Under the pieces are notes generated by a model. That model did no database searches. It was given only the letters and a program-made list of their open reading frames with translations, and had not been told where the DNA came from. Source: Deltaproteobacteria bacterium (GTDB lineage: Bacteria > Desulfobacterota > Desulfomonilia > Desulfomonilales > Desulfomonilaceae). Taken from it: 64,000 nt of DNA. The stretch's first letter is position 1. Each line of letters begins with the position of its first letter. The DNA lies in the NCBI GenBank assembly GCA_021777225.1, contig JAJYDQ010000001.1, forward strand, positions 1 to 64,000, read 5' to 3'. The translations under genes were made by a program, and so were the position numbers. Shown one piece after another: positions 46,904 to 53,694 of the stretch.

Positions 46904-47206
46904 ATGGCTAGAGGAAGCAGAAAGAATCACGGGACAGCGTTCAAGGCTAAGGTGGCGTTGGAGGCTATTAGGGAACAACAGACGCTTTCTGAGTTGGCGG
47001 ATCGTTTCCAGGTCCATAGGAATCAGATAGCTAAATGGAAAAAGCAACTCCTTGATCGGGCCGAAGAAGTATTCTCCAAAGAAAGAACACCTGACAACGA
47101 TCCAGGCGTTAAGGAGCTAGACGCGAAGATAGGTCGTCTGACTATGGAGAATGATTTTTTATCCGTTGCGCTCGGTCGCATCGGGGATACGAGCGCAAAA
47201 CGATGA
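46904..47206 (+). CDS. IS3-family transposase OrfA
   Basis: 100 residues from ATG 46904 (GAAGGAG upstream; a longer frame from 46841 would begin in the IS end). It contains the helix-turn-helix KAKVALEAIREQQTLSELAD and VHRNQIAKWKKQLL, then a leucine-zipper-like tail LDAKIGRLTMENDFLSVAL. OrfA supplies DNA binding and forms the OrfAB fusion by programmed frameshifting in many IS3 elements; here its end overlaps the orfB start by an ATGA, consistent with translational coupling. Confidence 0.93.
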   Translation: MARGSRKNHGTAFKAKVALEAIREQQTLSELADRFQVHRNQIAKWKKQLLDRAEEVFSKERTPDNDPGVKELDAKIGRLTMENDFLSVALGRIGDTSAKR

Positions 47207-48033
47207 TCATGCGAGATCATAAGTTGCCGATTGTCAGACAGTGCCGGATTCTTCAAATTGCCCGGTCATGGGTTTATCGTAAGCCTGTCCAGGATAGGGA
47301 GCGTAATCAGGATTTAAAACAGTTAATTAAAGAGATACACTCCAAACACCCAGATCTTGGAAGTAGACGAATGTGCGACGCATTGCGAGACCGAGGCTAC
47401 AGCATAGGCCGATACGCCGTGAGGACACTGATGCGCAATATGGGTATTAAGACAGTTTATCGTAAACCCAACTTGTCCAAGAGTCATCCTGACCACAGGA
47501 AGTGCCCTTATCTTTTACGGGGCTTGGAAATTAAACAGCCCAATCAGGTTTGGGCGACGGATATAACTTACATACCAATGGCGAGAGGCAATTGTTATCT
47601 GGTGGCTATTATAGACTGGGCGACTCGTCTGATGCTGTCATGGAGGTTGTCTAACACAATGGATACCACTTTCTGTCTGGATGCGCTTCATGAAGCGATA
47701 GACCGATACGGGACCCCTGAAATTTTCAACTCAGACCAGGGCAGTCAATTCACGTCCGAGGAATTCACGAGTTCGCTTATTTCTAATGAGATCAAGATCA
47801 GCATGGATGGAAAAGGTAGATGGGTTGATAACGTCATTATTGAACGAGCATGGAAAAGTGTCAAATATGAAGAAGTTTACCTGAAGGCTTATGAATCAAT
47901 GGCTGAAGCCAAAGAGGCTCTCGATGCCTATTTCGAGTATTACAATTGTGAGCGACGCCATCAGAGCCTTGACAGAAGAACACCCTATGAAGTTTACTGG
48001 GGTTACCTACCAGAACAGAGGGCAGCGGCATGA
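47203..48033 (+). CDS. IS3-family transposase OrfB (DDE integrase)
   Basis: 276 residues with an rve-type core: ATDITYIPMARGNCYLVAII (first Asp), FNSDQGSQFTSEEF (second Asp) and VIIERAWKSVKYEEVYLKAY (Glu). The HTH_21 N-terminal stretch is RMCDALRDRGYSIGRYAVRT. The end carries RRHQSLDRRTPYEVYWGY typical of the group. It is intact and probably active. Its ATG overlaps the orfA stop (ATGA). Confidence 0.96.
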   Translation: MIMRDHKLPIVRQCRILQIARSWVYRKPVQDRERNQDLKQLIKEIHSKHPDLGSRRMCDALRDRGYSIGRYAVRTLMRNMGIKTVYRKPNLSKSHPDHRKCPYLLRGLEIKQPNQVWATDITYIPMARGNCYLVAIIDWATRLMLSWRLSNTMDTTFCLDALHEAIDRYGTPEIFNSDQGSQFTSEEFTSSLISNEIKISMDGKGRWVDNVIIERAWKSVKYEEVYLKAYESMAEAKEALDAYFEYYNCERRHQSLDRRTPYEVYWGYLPEQRAAA

Positions 48034-48061
48034 ACAAGCAGCTTGCACTTAAAGATCGCGT

Positions 48062-48187
48062 TCAACTGTCCCAAAACTTCGGACCATCGCTGACTGCCCA
48101 GTCATCATCCTGACCGTAACCGTAACCCAAGTTGGTAAGAATCCCGATTATCGTCCAGATAATTACAACTGTCCAAAAGATGCCCAT
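48062..48187 (-). CDS. Small membrane protein, probably truncated at the IS edge
   Basis: 41 residues: MGIFWTVVIIWTIIGILTNL then GYGYGQDDDWAVSDGPKFWDS, ending TGA inside the IS right end. The ATG at 48187 has GGGAG about nine bases upstream. One hydrophobic helix is clear. The last residues fall within the IS inverted repeat, so the natural C terminus was probably different and the gene was cut by the insertion. Confidence 0.45.
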   Translation of the reverse strand: MGIFWTVVIIWTIIGILTNLGYGYGQDDDWAVSDGPKFWDS

Positions 48188-48455
48188 TTCTCTTGCTCCC
48201 TATGACAGGAATACGACCCAGTTGCCTGTTGTTTCTCTCTTTGCAGCGGATCTCCTCCAGAAATCGGTGTGTCCGCCTCCCTGATTTTGCCTACGATATG
48301 CGATTGTAAAGGACACGCGTGTCAAATGGGGACACACGTTTTTGGATTTTTCATATTTTTTTTGATTAGGGTAATTTTTTTCAGGCTATCTGGAAACTGG
48401 TCTAAATAGGGCGCAATTGAGCTACAAGCCACGGAGCAGAGTGTTCGGGGCTAGT
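48188..48455. other. 268-bp region with a repeated GGGACA motif
   Basis: Contains GACACGCGTGTCAAATGGGG followed by ACACACG at about 48313-48339, nearly the same as GTGTGTCAAATTGGGACA near 32672, followed in both cases by T-rich DNA. It may be a short mobile-element end or a repeated non-coding motif. No gene seen. Confidence 0.35.
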
Positions 48456-48660
48456 CTATTCAACATATTTTTCCATGAATTCTCTAGTGATCTTACCAAG
48501 GCGCGCATCAACAATCTCGTAAACAATCTCGTAAACTTTGTTCACAATTGGTTCTGGAACACCACCGTAAAAGGCTTGAGCGATTCCACCAGTGATGCAG
48601 GTCACTGTGTCGGTGTCACCGCCAAGAGAAACCGCTGTCATATCCCCAACTGTTCATATG
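48456..48660 (-). pseudogene. ADP-ribosylglycohydrolase C-terminal fragment
   Basis: Codons read AVSLGGDTDTVTCITGGIAQAF and GGVPEPIVNKVYE, the conserved C-terminal block of the DraG-type ADP-ribosylglycohydrolase family (metal-binding GGDTD). Only about 60 residues remain; the N-terminal three quarters are missing and replaced by the neighbouring nucleotidyltransferase pseudogene. The enzyme would remove ADP-ribose from proteins. Confidence 0.62.
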
Positions 48661-49322
48661 GGAAGTCTATTCTCTCGCAGGAGGTCTGGATTTGTTTCTT
48701 TGTCCGGGGTCCAAGCTTTTCTGAATTAGCAATATCTTGTAATATTTGGGCATCGAGAATCCCTGACAATGATCTGCATTGGGAAAGGTCTTTTCCTCTC
48801 TTGGAGCTGTCTGTTCTTCTATTTGCTATGATTAACTTGTGAACAAAAAAGGCTTCAGGAATTGGGATATGAATATAAAAATCATCCGTATCAACCCTTT
48901 CCGTGAAATTCAGCAACATGCGTATAAAAGGTAATGGTTGTGCGTGAATATTCCACTCACGAATTAAAGTAATGCCTGACTCCTTTGTCCTGGACAATAA
49001 ATTCAATTCGGAAACCAGGGATTATGAATCGTTGTATACCGTCACTAGAAAAGTCCGGTATCGCCCCAATTTTCTGTAAGACCTTCTTCAGGTCAACGCC
49101 TGTACCTTCTTTATAGGTCGCAAGTTGAAGAACAGCCAAGTCAATATCAGAGGTAACCAGCGCAAAAGCGATATTGTGAATCGCTCGATAATAGAACATA
49201 GCCCAACTTCCAATGAGAACAGAGCGTTCAAAAAAACCTACATGCGACAAAGCCGAGAGAACCTCACCTACATGGTCAGGTATGAATCTTTTTACTTCTT
49301 GATATTCCAAGTATTTTGTCAA
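48638..49322 (-). pseudogene. Nucleotidyltransferase-fold protein, frameshifted
   Basis: Two overlapping frames make one protein. The 5' part (ATG 49322) has MTKYLEYQEVKRFIPDHVGE and VLIGSWAMFYYRA ... TSDIDLAV, the GSx10-DxD nucleotidyltransferase motif of AbiEii/MNT-type proteins; it ends RIEFIVQDKG. The 3' part, in another frame, continues IREWNIHAQPLPFIRMLLNF. A small indel near 48990 separates them. Such proteins appear as toxins or antitoxins beside small partners; here the 106-residue gene upstream overlaps it. Confidence 0.65.
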
Positions 49323-49596
49323 TGTATCGAATCCTGTCCTGGTAAGATTTTATCTCAAGGATGATCTTGTCCCTCGACTCGAGACGTTTTTGCATTTCGG
49401 GGAACTCGGTCCAGGAAATGTGCTGATTTACGATTTTCCCCATGTTACTGTATTTCAGACAAGGATACTCATAGACCTTGAGCGTTTTTTTGTTCACTCG
49501 TTTGCGGATGCCGAGTTTACCTTTGGGATATTCTTGAACCTTCAGCTTGAGAGAAGATAGAACGTCCTGGCACTGGCGATATTCATCGAATAACAT
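49276..49596 (-). CDS. Small protein upstream of the nucleotidyltransferase pseudogene
   Basis: 106 residues, no family recognised. Basic, with LGIRKRVNKKTLKVYEYP in the middle and a helical C terminus (RLESRDKIILEIKSYQDRIRYI, split by me here for length: RLESRDKIILEIK, SYQDRIRYI). It overlaps the start of the nucleotidyltransferase by 47 bp, a layout common to toxin-antitoxin pairs, so it may be the partner of that broken gene. Confidence 0.55.
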   Translation of the reverse strand: MLFDEYRQCQDVLSSLKLKVQEYPKGKLGIRKRVNKKTLKVYEYPCLKYSNMGKIVNQHISWTEFPEMQKRLESRDKIILEIKSYQDRIRYIDKILGISRSKKIHT

Positions 49597-49973
49597 GCCT
49601 CTAATCCAGTTGTCACTTTCCGCCTTTGCATCACCCTTTAACCTTCTTGTTTTCCACCATAACTGCCCTTATTTTAACCATTATTGGTGGAAACAGCAAT
49701 TACTGATTTCTGACAACTGAACTACCTATACTATCTCACTGCCTAGAATGCTCCTGAAAATTATTGCTCATTTCTATTGTTGTGTGTCGCTGGATGACAC
49801 GGGTTGGGAATAGAATGAAAAAAGCGGCCGCTTTTTATGGCCGGAAAATACAAAAGTCGAGTTATTATGAGTAAGAAAAATGATAGAAATAGTCTTGTGG
49901 CTAATGTATCATCAGTTTGGTCTTATTGGGGAAAATCAGAGCTGGAAACATTTAGTCGCCGAAACGGGGGTTT
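49597..49973. other. 377-bp intergenic region with a palindromic hairpin
   Basis: Promoter region for the divergent genes. The only strong feature is a perfect palindrome AAAAAGCGGCCGCTTTTT (49819-49836), which could act as a compact terminator or binding site. No coding potential is visible. Confidence 0.4.
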
Positions 49974-50222
49974 ATGATGAAAGCTGCAGTTGTCGGCATC
50001 ATTTTGATCCTATTACCATTAGTCAGTTCAGCTTCTGACAGAAGCGTAACGGTTAGGGACCGTTACGGAAATATCGTAGAAACAAAAGACCGATATGGGG
50101 ATGAGACGGTAGTGCGTGACGGTTCCGGAAACATCACTCGCACTGAGCATTACGACGGCCAGGGTCAAAAATCCATACGTGACAGAGCGGGGAATATTAT
50201 TGCGACCGAAGATAGAGATTGA
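49974..50222 (+). CDS. Small secreted repeat protein
   Basis: 82 residues (or 81 from the second ATG at 49977). A signal peptide MMKAAVVGIILILLPLVSS is clear. The mature part is a set of short repeats with the core RDxxGNI (RDRYGNIVET, RDGSGNITRT, RDRAGNIIAT), reminiscent of the YD repeats of RHS/teneurin-type toxins but far shorter. Role unknown. It is followed 63 bp later by a WYL regulator on the same strand. Confidence 0.7.
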   Translation: MMKAAVVGIILILLPLVSSASDRSVTVRDRYGNIVETKDRYGDETVVRDGSGNITRTEHYDGQGQKSIRDRAGNIIATEDRD

Positions 50223-50285
50223 TGAACTGAAGCCATTGGAATTAATGTTCATTACTACTGACCATACAACAGGAAGGGACCCGAC

Positions 50286-51284
50286 ATGCGTGGAACTCAA
50301 ATGGCCCGACAATGGAAAATCATCCGGTTGATGGAGTCTCACAAATACGGGATTAGCGGGAACGAACTCGCCATTGAACTTAAGACGCCTCTCCGGACTA
50401 TCTACCGCGACCTGAAGGCAATCGAGGAGGCGGGGTTCCCCCTTTATACCGACAAAGACGGTAAGAATTCGGTCTGGAAAATGGTTGACACATTCAGGAA
50501 GGATTTCCCAATTCCGATGACAACGACTGAGTTGATGGCTCTTCACATGAGTCGAGACCTGTTGAGCATTTTGCATGGGACCATTTTCCACGATAGCATC
50601 GAAACTCTCTTTCAGAAGGTCAAGGCAGCCCTGTTGCCAGAAACCATCATATTTATGGAAAAGGTATCAGGTTCCCTTAAGGTTGATTTTGGACCTACGA
50701 AAAGCTTTTCGGGGTTGAATGAAATCGTCAAGGATCTAAGTGAAGCCACTACGTCAAGGAAACGTGTTGAGATCATGTACCAGGCGGTGTCAACCGGAAA
50801 GATTACGAAACGCAAGGTTGATCCATATCAGGTGTGGGTCATGAGCGGCAGCTTTTACCTGATGGCGTTCTGTAATTTCAGAAACGCCATTCGGACGTTC
50901 GCAATGGACCGGATAAAGAGTTACTCGATAACCGACGAATCGTTCGAAATGTCTGAGGACTTCAAACTCGAAGACTATCTCCAAGCAGCCTTCCGGGTCA
51001 TGCGGGGCAAACCGGAGAAGGTCAGATTCAGGCTCACTCCTGGGGCTGCTCATGTTGTCAGGGAGCGTATATGGCACCCTACTCAGGAGTTGCGCGAGAT
51101 AGAGGGCGGCGGCATAGAGATTTCAGTTGAAGTTCCTATCAACTATGAAATTATCTCCTGGATCATGGGGTTTGGGTCGGCGGCTGAAGTCATTCAACCG
51201 GAATCGCTACGGAAGCGAGTCATGCAGGAGTTTGACATGGCCTCCAGACAATACCGGAAGCGCTTTTCGCAAAAAAATAATTAA
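50286..51284 (+). CDS. WYL-domain transcriptional regulator
   Basis: 332 residues. N-terminal winged helix: MARQWKIIRLMESHKYGIS, NELAIELKTPLRTIYRDLKA; the WYL domain spans about 130-320 with KRVDPYQVWVMSGSFYLMAF and DFKLEDYL. WYL proteins bind ligands, often nucleotides, and are linked to phage defence and stress. The ATG at 50286 has AAGGGA seven bases upstream. It lies at the edge of the accessory island near the second hydroxyacyl-CoA dehydrogenase. Confidence 0.88.
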   Translation: MRGTQMARQWKIIRLMESHKYGISGNELAIELKTPLRTIYRDLKAIEEAGFPLYTDKDGKNSVWKMVDTFRKDFPIPMTTTELMALHMSRDLLSILHGTIFHDSIETLFQKVKAALLPETIIFMEKVSGSLKVDFGPTKSFSGLNEIVKDLSEATTSRKRVEIMYQAVSTGKITKRKVDPYQVWVMSGSFYLMAFCNFRNAIRTFAMDRIKSYSITDESFEMSEDFKLEDYLQAAFRVMRGKPEKVRFRLTPGAAHVVRERIWHPTQELREIEGGGIEISVEVPINYEIISWIMGFGSAAEVIQPESLRKRVMQEFDMASRQYRKRFSQKNN

Positions 51285-51377
51285 CTGAAAAATAATTAAA
51301 ATAATTTTGGAACGTGTATCCTTGTTTAGCACGCGTGGCGAGCATGATGGGGTCATTATGATCAAAAGGAGACCATC

Positions 51378-51560
51378 ATGACTGCCCACAAGTCTGAAAC
51401 CATTATTTCGATGTGTTGCGTCGAACGGGGCAGATGGTCTTATCGCGGACTGAGGGGTTCGGAAGGGGAAAGAAGAAGAGACCTGATTAGAGGGGATAGC
51501 GGGCGCAATGAAGCCTACAGTGGCCAATCGGGAGCCACCGCCTTAAAGGCGATGGAGCGT
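51378..51560 (+). other. ORF start with strong ribosome site, probably a gene remnant
   Basis: ATG 51378 is preceded at nine bases by AAAGGAG, the strongest such site in this gap. The frame (TAHKSETIISMCCVERGRW) stays open to 51791 but then runs antisense through the intact dehydrogenase, so only the first part could be meaningful. It may be the surviving 5' end of a truncated gene. Confidence 0.25.
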
Positions 51561-52415
51561 TCATTTTCTGTAATCATATACCCCTTGTCCTGTCTTTTTC
51601 CCGAGATGTCCAGCCTTGACGAGCTTAACCAGAAATGGGGCCGGTCTGTATTTGTCACCCAGTTCACGATGGAACGTGTTCATGCATGCCAGAAGAATGT
51701 CCAGGCCGAAAGAGTCTGCTGCGGCCAAAGGCCCCAAAGGCAAGCCGAGACCCAACACGCATGCCCGGTCTATCTCTTCGGGAGCCGCTAAACCTGTCTC
51801 CAGAGCAAAAAAGGCTTCATTAACCATGGGGAGGTACAAGCGGTTGATAAGAAACCCAGGTGAATCTGTGACAGTGACCGTTTGTTTTCCGCACTTCTTT
51901 AAGAAATCAACAATCGTGTCATGGGTCGTGTCAGAGGTTTGTACTCCTCGGACCACCTCCACAAGTGGCGTCAGGGCCGCGGGGATAAGAAAGTGAGCGC
52001 CAATACACTTTTCAGGCCTCATGGTGGCGGAACTTATTTCGGTGATCCACAAAGTTGACGTGTTGCTGGCAAAGAGGGCGCCTACTTTACAGAGCGAATC
52101 CAATCGTTCGAATACGGTTTTTTTTGCATCGATATTCTCATGTACAGCCTCTATCACTAGATCTGCGTCCCGGCATGCTTTTGCCATGTCCATTTCGGCC
52201 GTGATAAGGGCAAGAATCTCATCCATCTTCTCCCGTCCCAGCTTCCCTTTTTTAACTCTGTTTTCCAGGAACAAATAAATAGTTGTCAAACCAGCCGCGA
52301 CTTTTTCCTCGGAGGTATCAACCATAGACGTTTGATAACCGCCGCCTGCAGACACGATCCCGATCTGGCTGCCCATTGTCCCCATACCAACAATACAAAC
52401 TTTCTTTATCTCCAT
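51561..52415 (-). CDS. 3-hydroxyacyl-CoA dehydrogenase, copy 2
   Basis: 284 residues, close relative of the gene at 42698-43552 (identical length and near-identical blocks such as SPGFLINRLYLPMVNEAFFA and GLPLGPLAAADSFGLDIL). Rossmann GMGTMGSQIGIVSAGGGY, Ser-Asn loop SNTSTLWITEISS and catalytic His in GAHFLIPAALTPLVEVV are intact. It presumably carries out the same 3-hydroxyacyl-CoA oxidation, and may be the surviving functional copy if the copy-1 cluster is decaying. The downstream gene is separated by the WYL region on the opposite strand. Confidence 0.92.
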   Translation of the reverse strand: MEIKKVCIVGMGTMGSQIGIVSAGGGYQTSMVDTSEEKVAAGLTTIYLFLENRVKKGKLGREKMDEILALITAEMDMAKACRDADLVIEAVHENIDAKKTVFERLDSLCKVGALFASNTSTLWITEISSATMRPEKCIGAHFLIPAALTPLVEVVRGVQTSDTTHDTIVDFLKKCGKQTVTVTDSPGFLINRLYLPMVNEAFFALETGLAAPEEIDRACVLGLGLPLGPLAAADSFGLDILLACMNTFHRELGDKYRPAPFLVKLVKAGHLGKKTGQGVYDYRK

Positions 52416-52502
52416 TGGATGCCTCCGGTGGGCCGGATATGTCCCGAATTAGACTGTTTCACATCAACCAGGCGGAATTGATCCCGCAACAGTTTATGGT
52501 CA

Positions 52503-53006
52503 CTACAAGCGAGGCAGTGAATTATCTTCAACAACTCCGCTCTTGTTTCTACGCTTCATCATACCTATTCCTTTCCAAGTCATCACGACCTGACGATGCT
52601 GGTTCATTACCTCTACATACGTACGAACAGTCCCCCGATCTGGTTTGGAGTGAGAAGTTTTCACTTCAAGAATAGTAACACGCAGCGAAAGACTATCACC
52701 AGGTCTTACTGGCTCGAGCCAGCGCAGTTCGTCTGCGCCGGGCGACCCCAAACTTGCAACAGGCGAGACATAATGATCAACCAGTAACCGCATGGCCAAA
52801 CTCGCCGTATGCCATCCGCTGGCGATTATACCGCCGAACACGGACTGCTTCGCCGCCAGCGGGTCTACGTGAAATGGCTGCGGATCGAATTGTCGGGCGA
52901 ACTCGATAATGTCGGCCTCACTAACGGTAATCGAACCAGTTTCATGAACAGCGCCCGGTTGATAATCCTCAAAATAACGGTCTTCCGCCATAGTTTCGAA
53001 TGTCAT
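52503..53006 (-). CDS. MaoC-like (R)-enoyl-CoA hydratase domain protein
   Basis: 167 residues with a single hot-dog fold of the MaoC type: [18 protein letters not shown] (the conserved Asp/His dyad) and [19 protein letters not shown]. Such proteins hydrate trans-2-enoyl-CoA with R stereochemistry. A shorter start at 52991 is possible. It lies 87 bp upstream of the hydroxyacyl-CoA dehydrogenase on the same strand, so both may form a short catabolic pair. Confidence 0.86.
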   Translation of the reverse strand: MTFETMAEDRYFEDYQPGAVHETGSITVSEADIIEFARQFDPQPFHVDPLAAKQSVFGGIIASGWHTASLAMRLLVDHYVSPVASLGSPGADELRWLEPVRPGDSLSLRVTILEVKTSHSKPDRGTVRTYVEVMNQHRQVVMTWKGIGMMKRRNKSGVVEDNSLPRL

Positions 53007-53048
53007 GGCCCTCTGGGGACTCCTTGTATTATTGTCTGAAAAGTTTTT

Positions 53049-53444
53049 CTACTCAGGCAAAATTGTAATTTGGTAAACTTTGGTTTTAACCGCAGAAGAT
53101 TCCCACGGTCTTTTTAATCGCATTTCTATTTTGGTGTCGCCCGGTTTCAATGGAACGAACAAGAATGTTTGTTTACCAGGCGCTCCCAAAAGTTTTGACT
53201 CCGGCTTTTCATACCAGGATTTCTCGAGTTTCAACCACGCCTTGTCAAATTGAGTGGCCCAACTATAGCCTGTGCTTCCGATTGCGGCTTCAAGCAAAAT
53301 TGGGAAAGGCTTCTTCAATTTTGCGGCGATTACATGCTCTGTAGCGTAACCGCTCTGCCACGACCCAAAGGCTAGGACAGCAATGAGAAACAAGCCTGTC
53401 AACAGCTTTGTCAGATTAGCGAGGATATTGAACGAATTTGCCAA
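53049..53444 (-). CDS. Chagasin-type (I42 family) cysteine-protease inhibitor
   Basis: 131 residues with a signal peptide (LLTGLFLIAVLAFGSWQSG, cleavage near residue 33). The mature part shows the I42 inhibitor motifs: GSTGYSW for NPTTGYxW, LLGAPGKQTFLF and RPWE near the end. Bacterial homologues inhibit papain-like proteases in the periplasm or outside. It directly follows the FeoB-associated small protein gene (28 bp), an odd company, so co-transcription with feo may be accidental. Confidence 0.82.
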   Translation of the reverse strand: MANSFNILANLTKLLTGLFLIAVLAFGSWQSGYATEHVIAAKLKKPFPILLEAAIGSTGYSWATQFDKAWLKLEKSWYEKPESKLLGAPGKQTFLFVPLKPGDTKIEMRLKRPWESSAVKTKVYQITILPE

Positions 53445-53472
53445 AGGATATCCATTCTGTTTTAACTTTGTA

Positions 53473-53670
53473 CTATTTCAAATGATTGGGGACAACTCGT
53501 TTGGTGTCGGGCTTATCGGAGCAATTTCCCTTATCCAAAGGACATCTTGAGCAATCACATGAGCAATTGGGCTGTTCAGAAGTCCCAGACTTAAAATTTC
53601 CGATAAGTCTGTGCACCATGAAAATCACAGCCAACAACACAATTGATCCTACAACAATTTCTTGCCACAT
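53473..53670 (-). CDS. FeoB-associated Cys-rich membrane protein
   Basis: 65 residues. One transmembrane helix (VGSIVLLAVIFMVHRLIG, about 7-24), then a Cys cluster CSCDCSRCPLDKGNC. This matches the FeoB-associated small Cys-rich proteins encoded after feoB in many anaerobes. It is 24 bp after the feoB stop, on the same strand, and probably belongs to the iron(II) uptake operon. Confidence 0.85.
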   Translation of the reverse strand: MWQEIVVGSIVLLAVIFMVHRLIGNFKSGTSEQPNCSCDCSRCPLDKGNCSDKPDTKRVVPNHLK

Positions 53671-53694
53671 TTTCTGTTCCTCTCAGGCTAATCG

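Larger units (their letters stand above)
46827..48086 (+). mobile_element. IS3-family insertion sequence (about 1.26 kb)
   Basis: Contains orfA and orfB transposase genes in overlapping frames. Probable terminal inverted repeats TGGTCTGA (left, 46827) and TCGGACCA (right, ending 48086) match in seven of eight positions, flanked by AT on both outer sides. The size and organisation fit IS3. No direct target duplication is visible, so one flank may have been rearranged. Its left end lies 13 bp upstream of the -35 box of the reductase promoter, and its right end reads into a small membrane ORF. Confidence 0.8.

Noticed and set aside
47203-47206. Programmed -1 frameshift between IS3 orfA and orfB
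   Set aside because: The genes overlap by ATGA, which points to coupled re-initiation; no clear slippery heptamer was identified just upstream.
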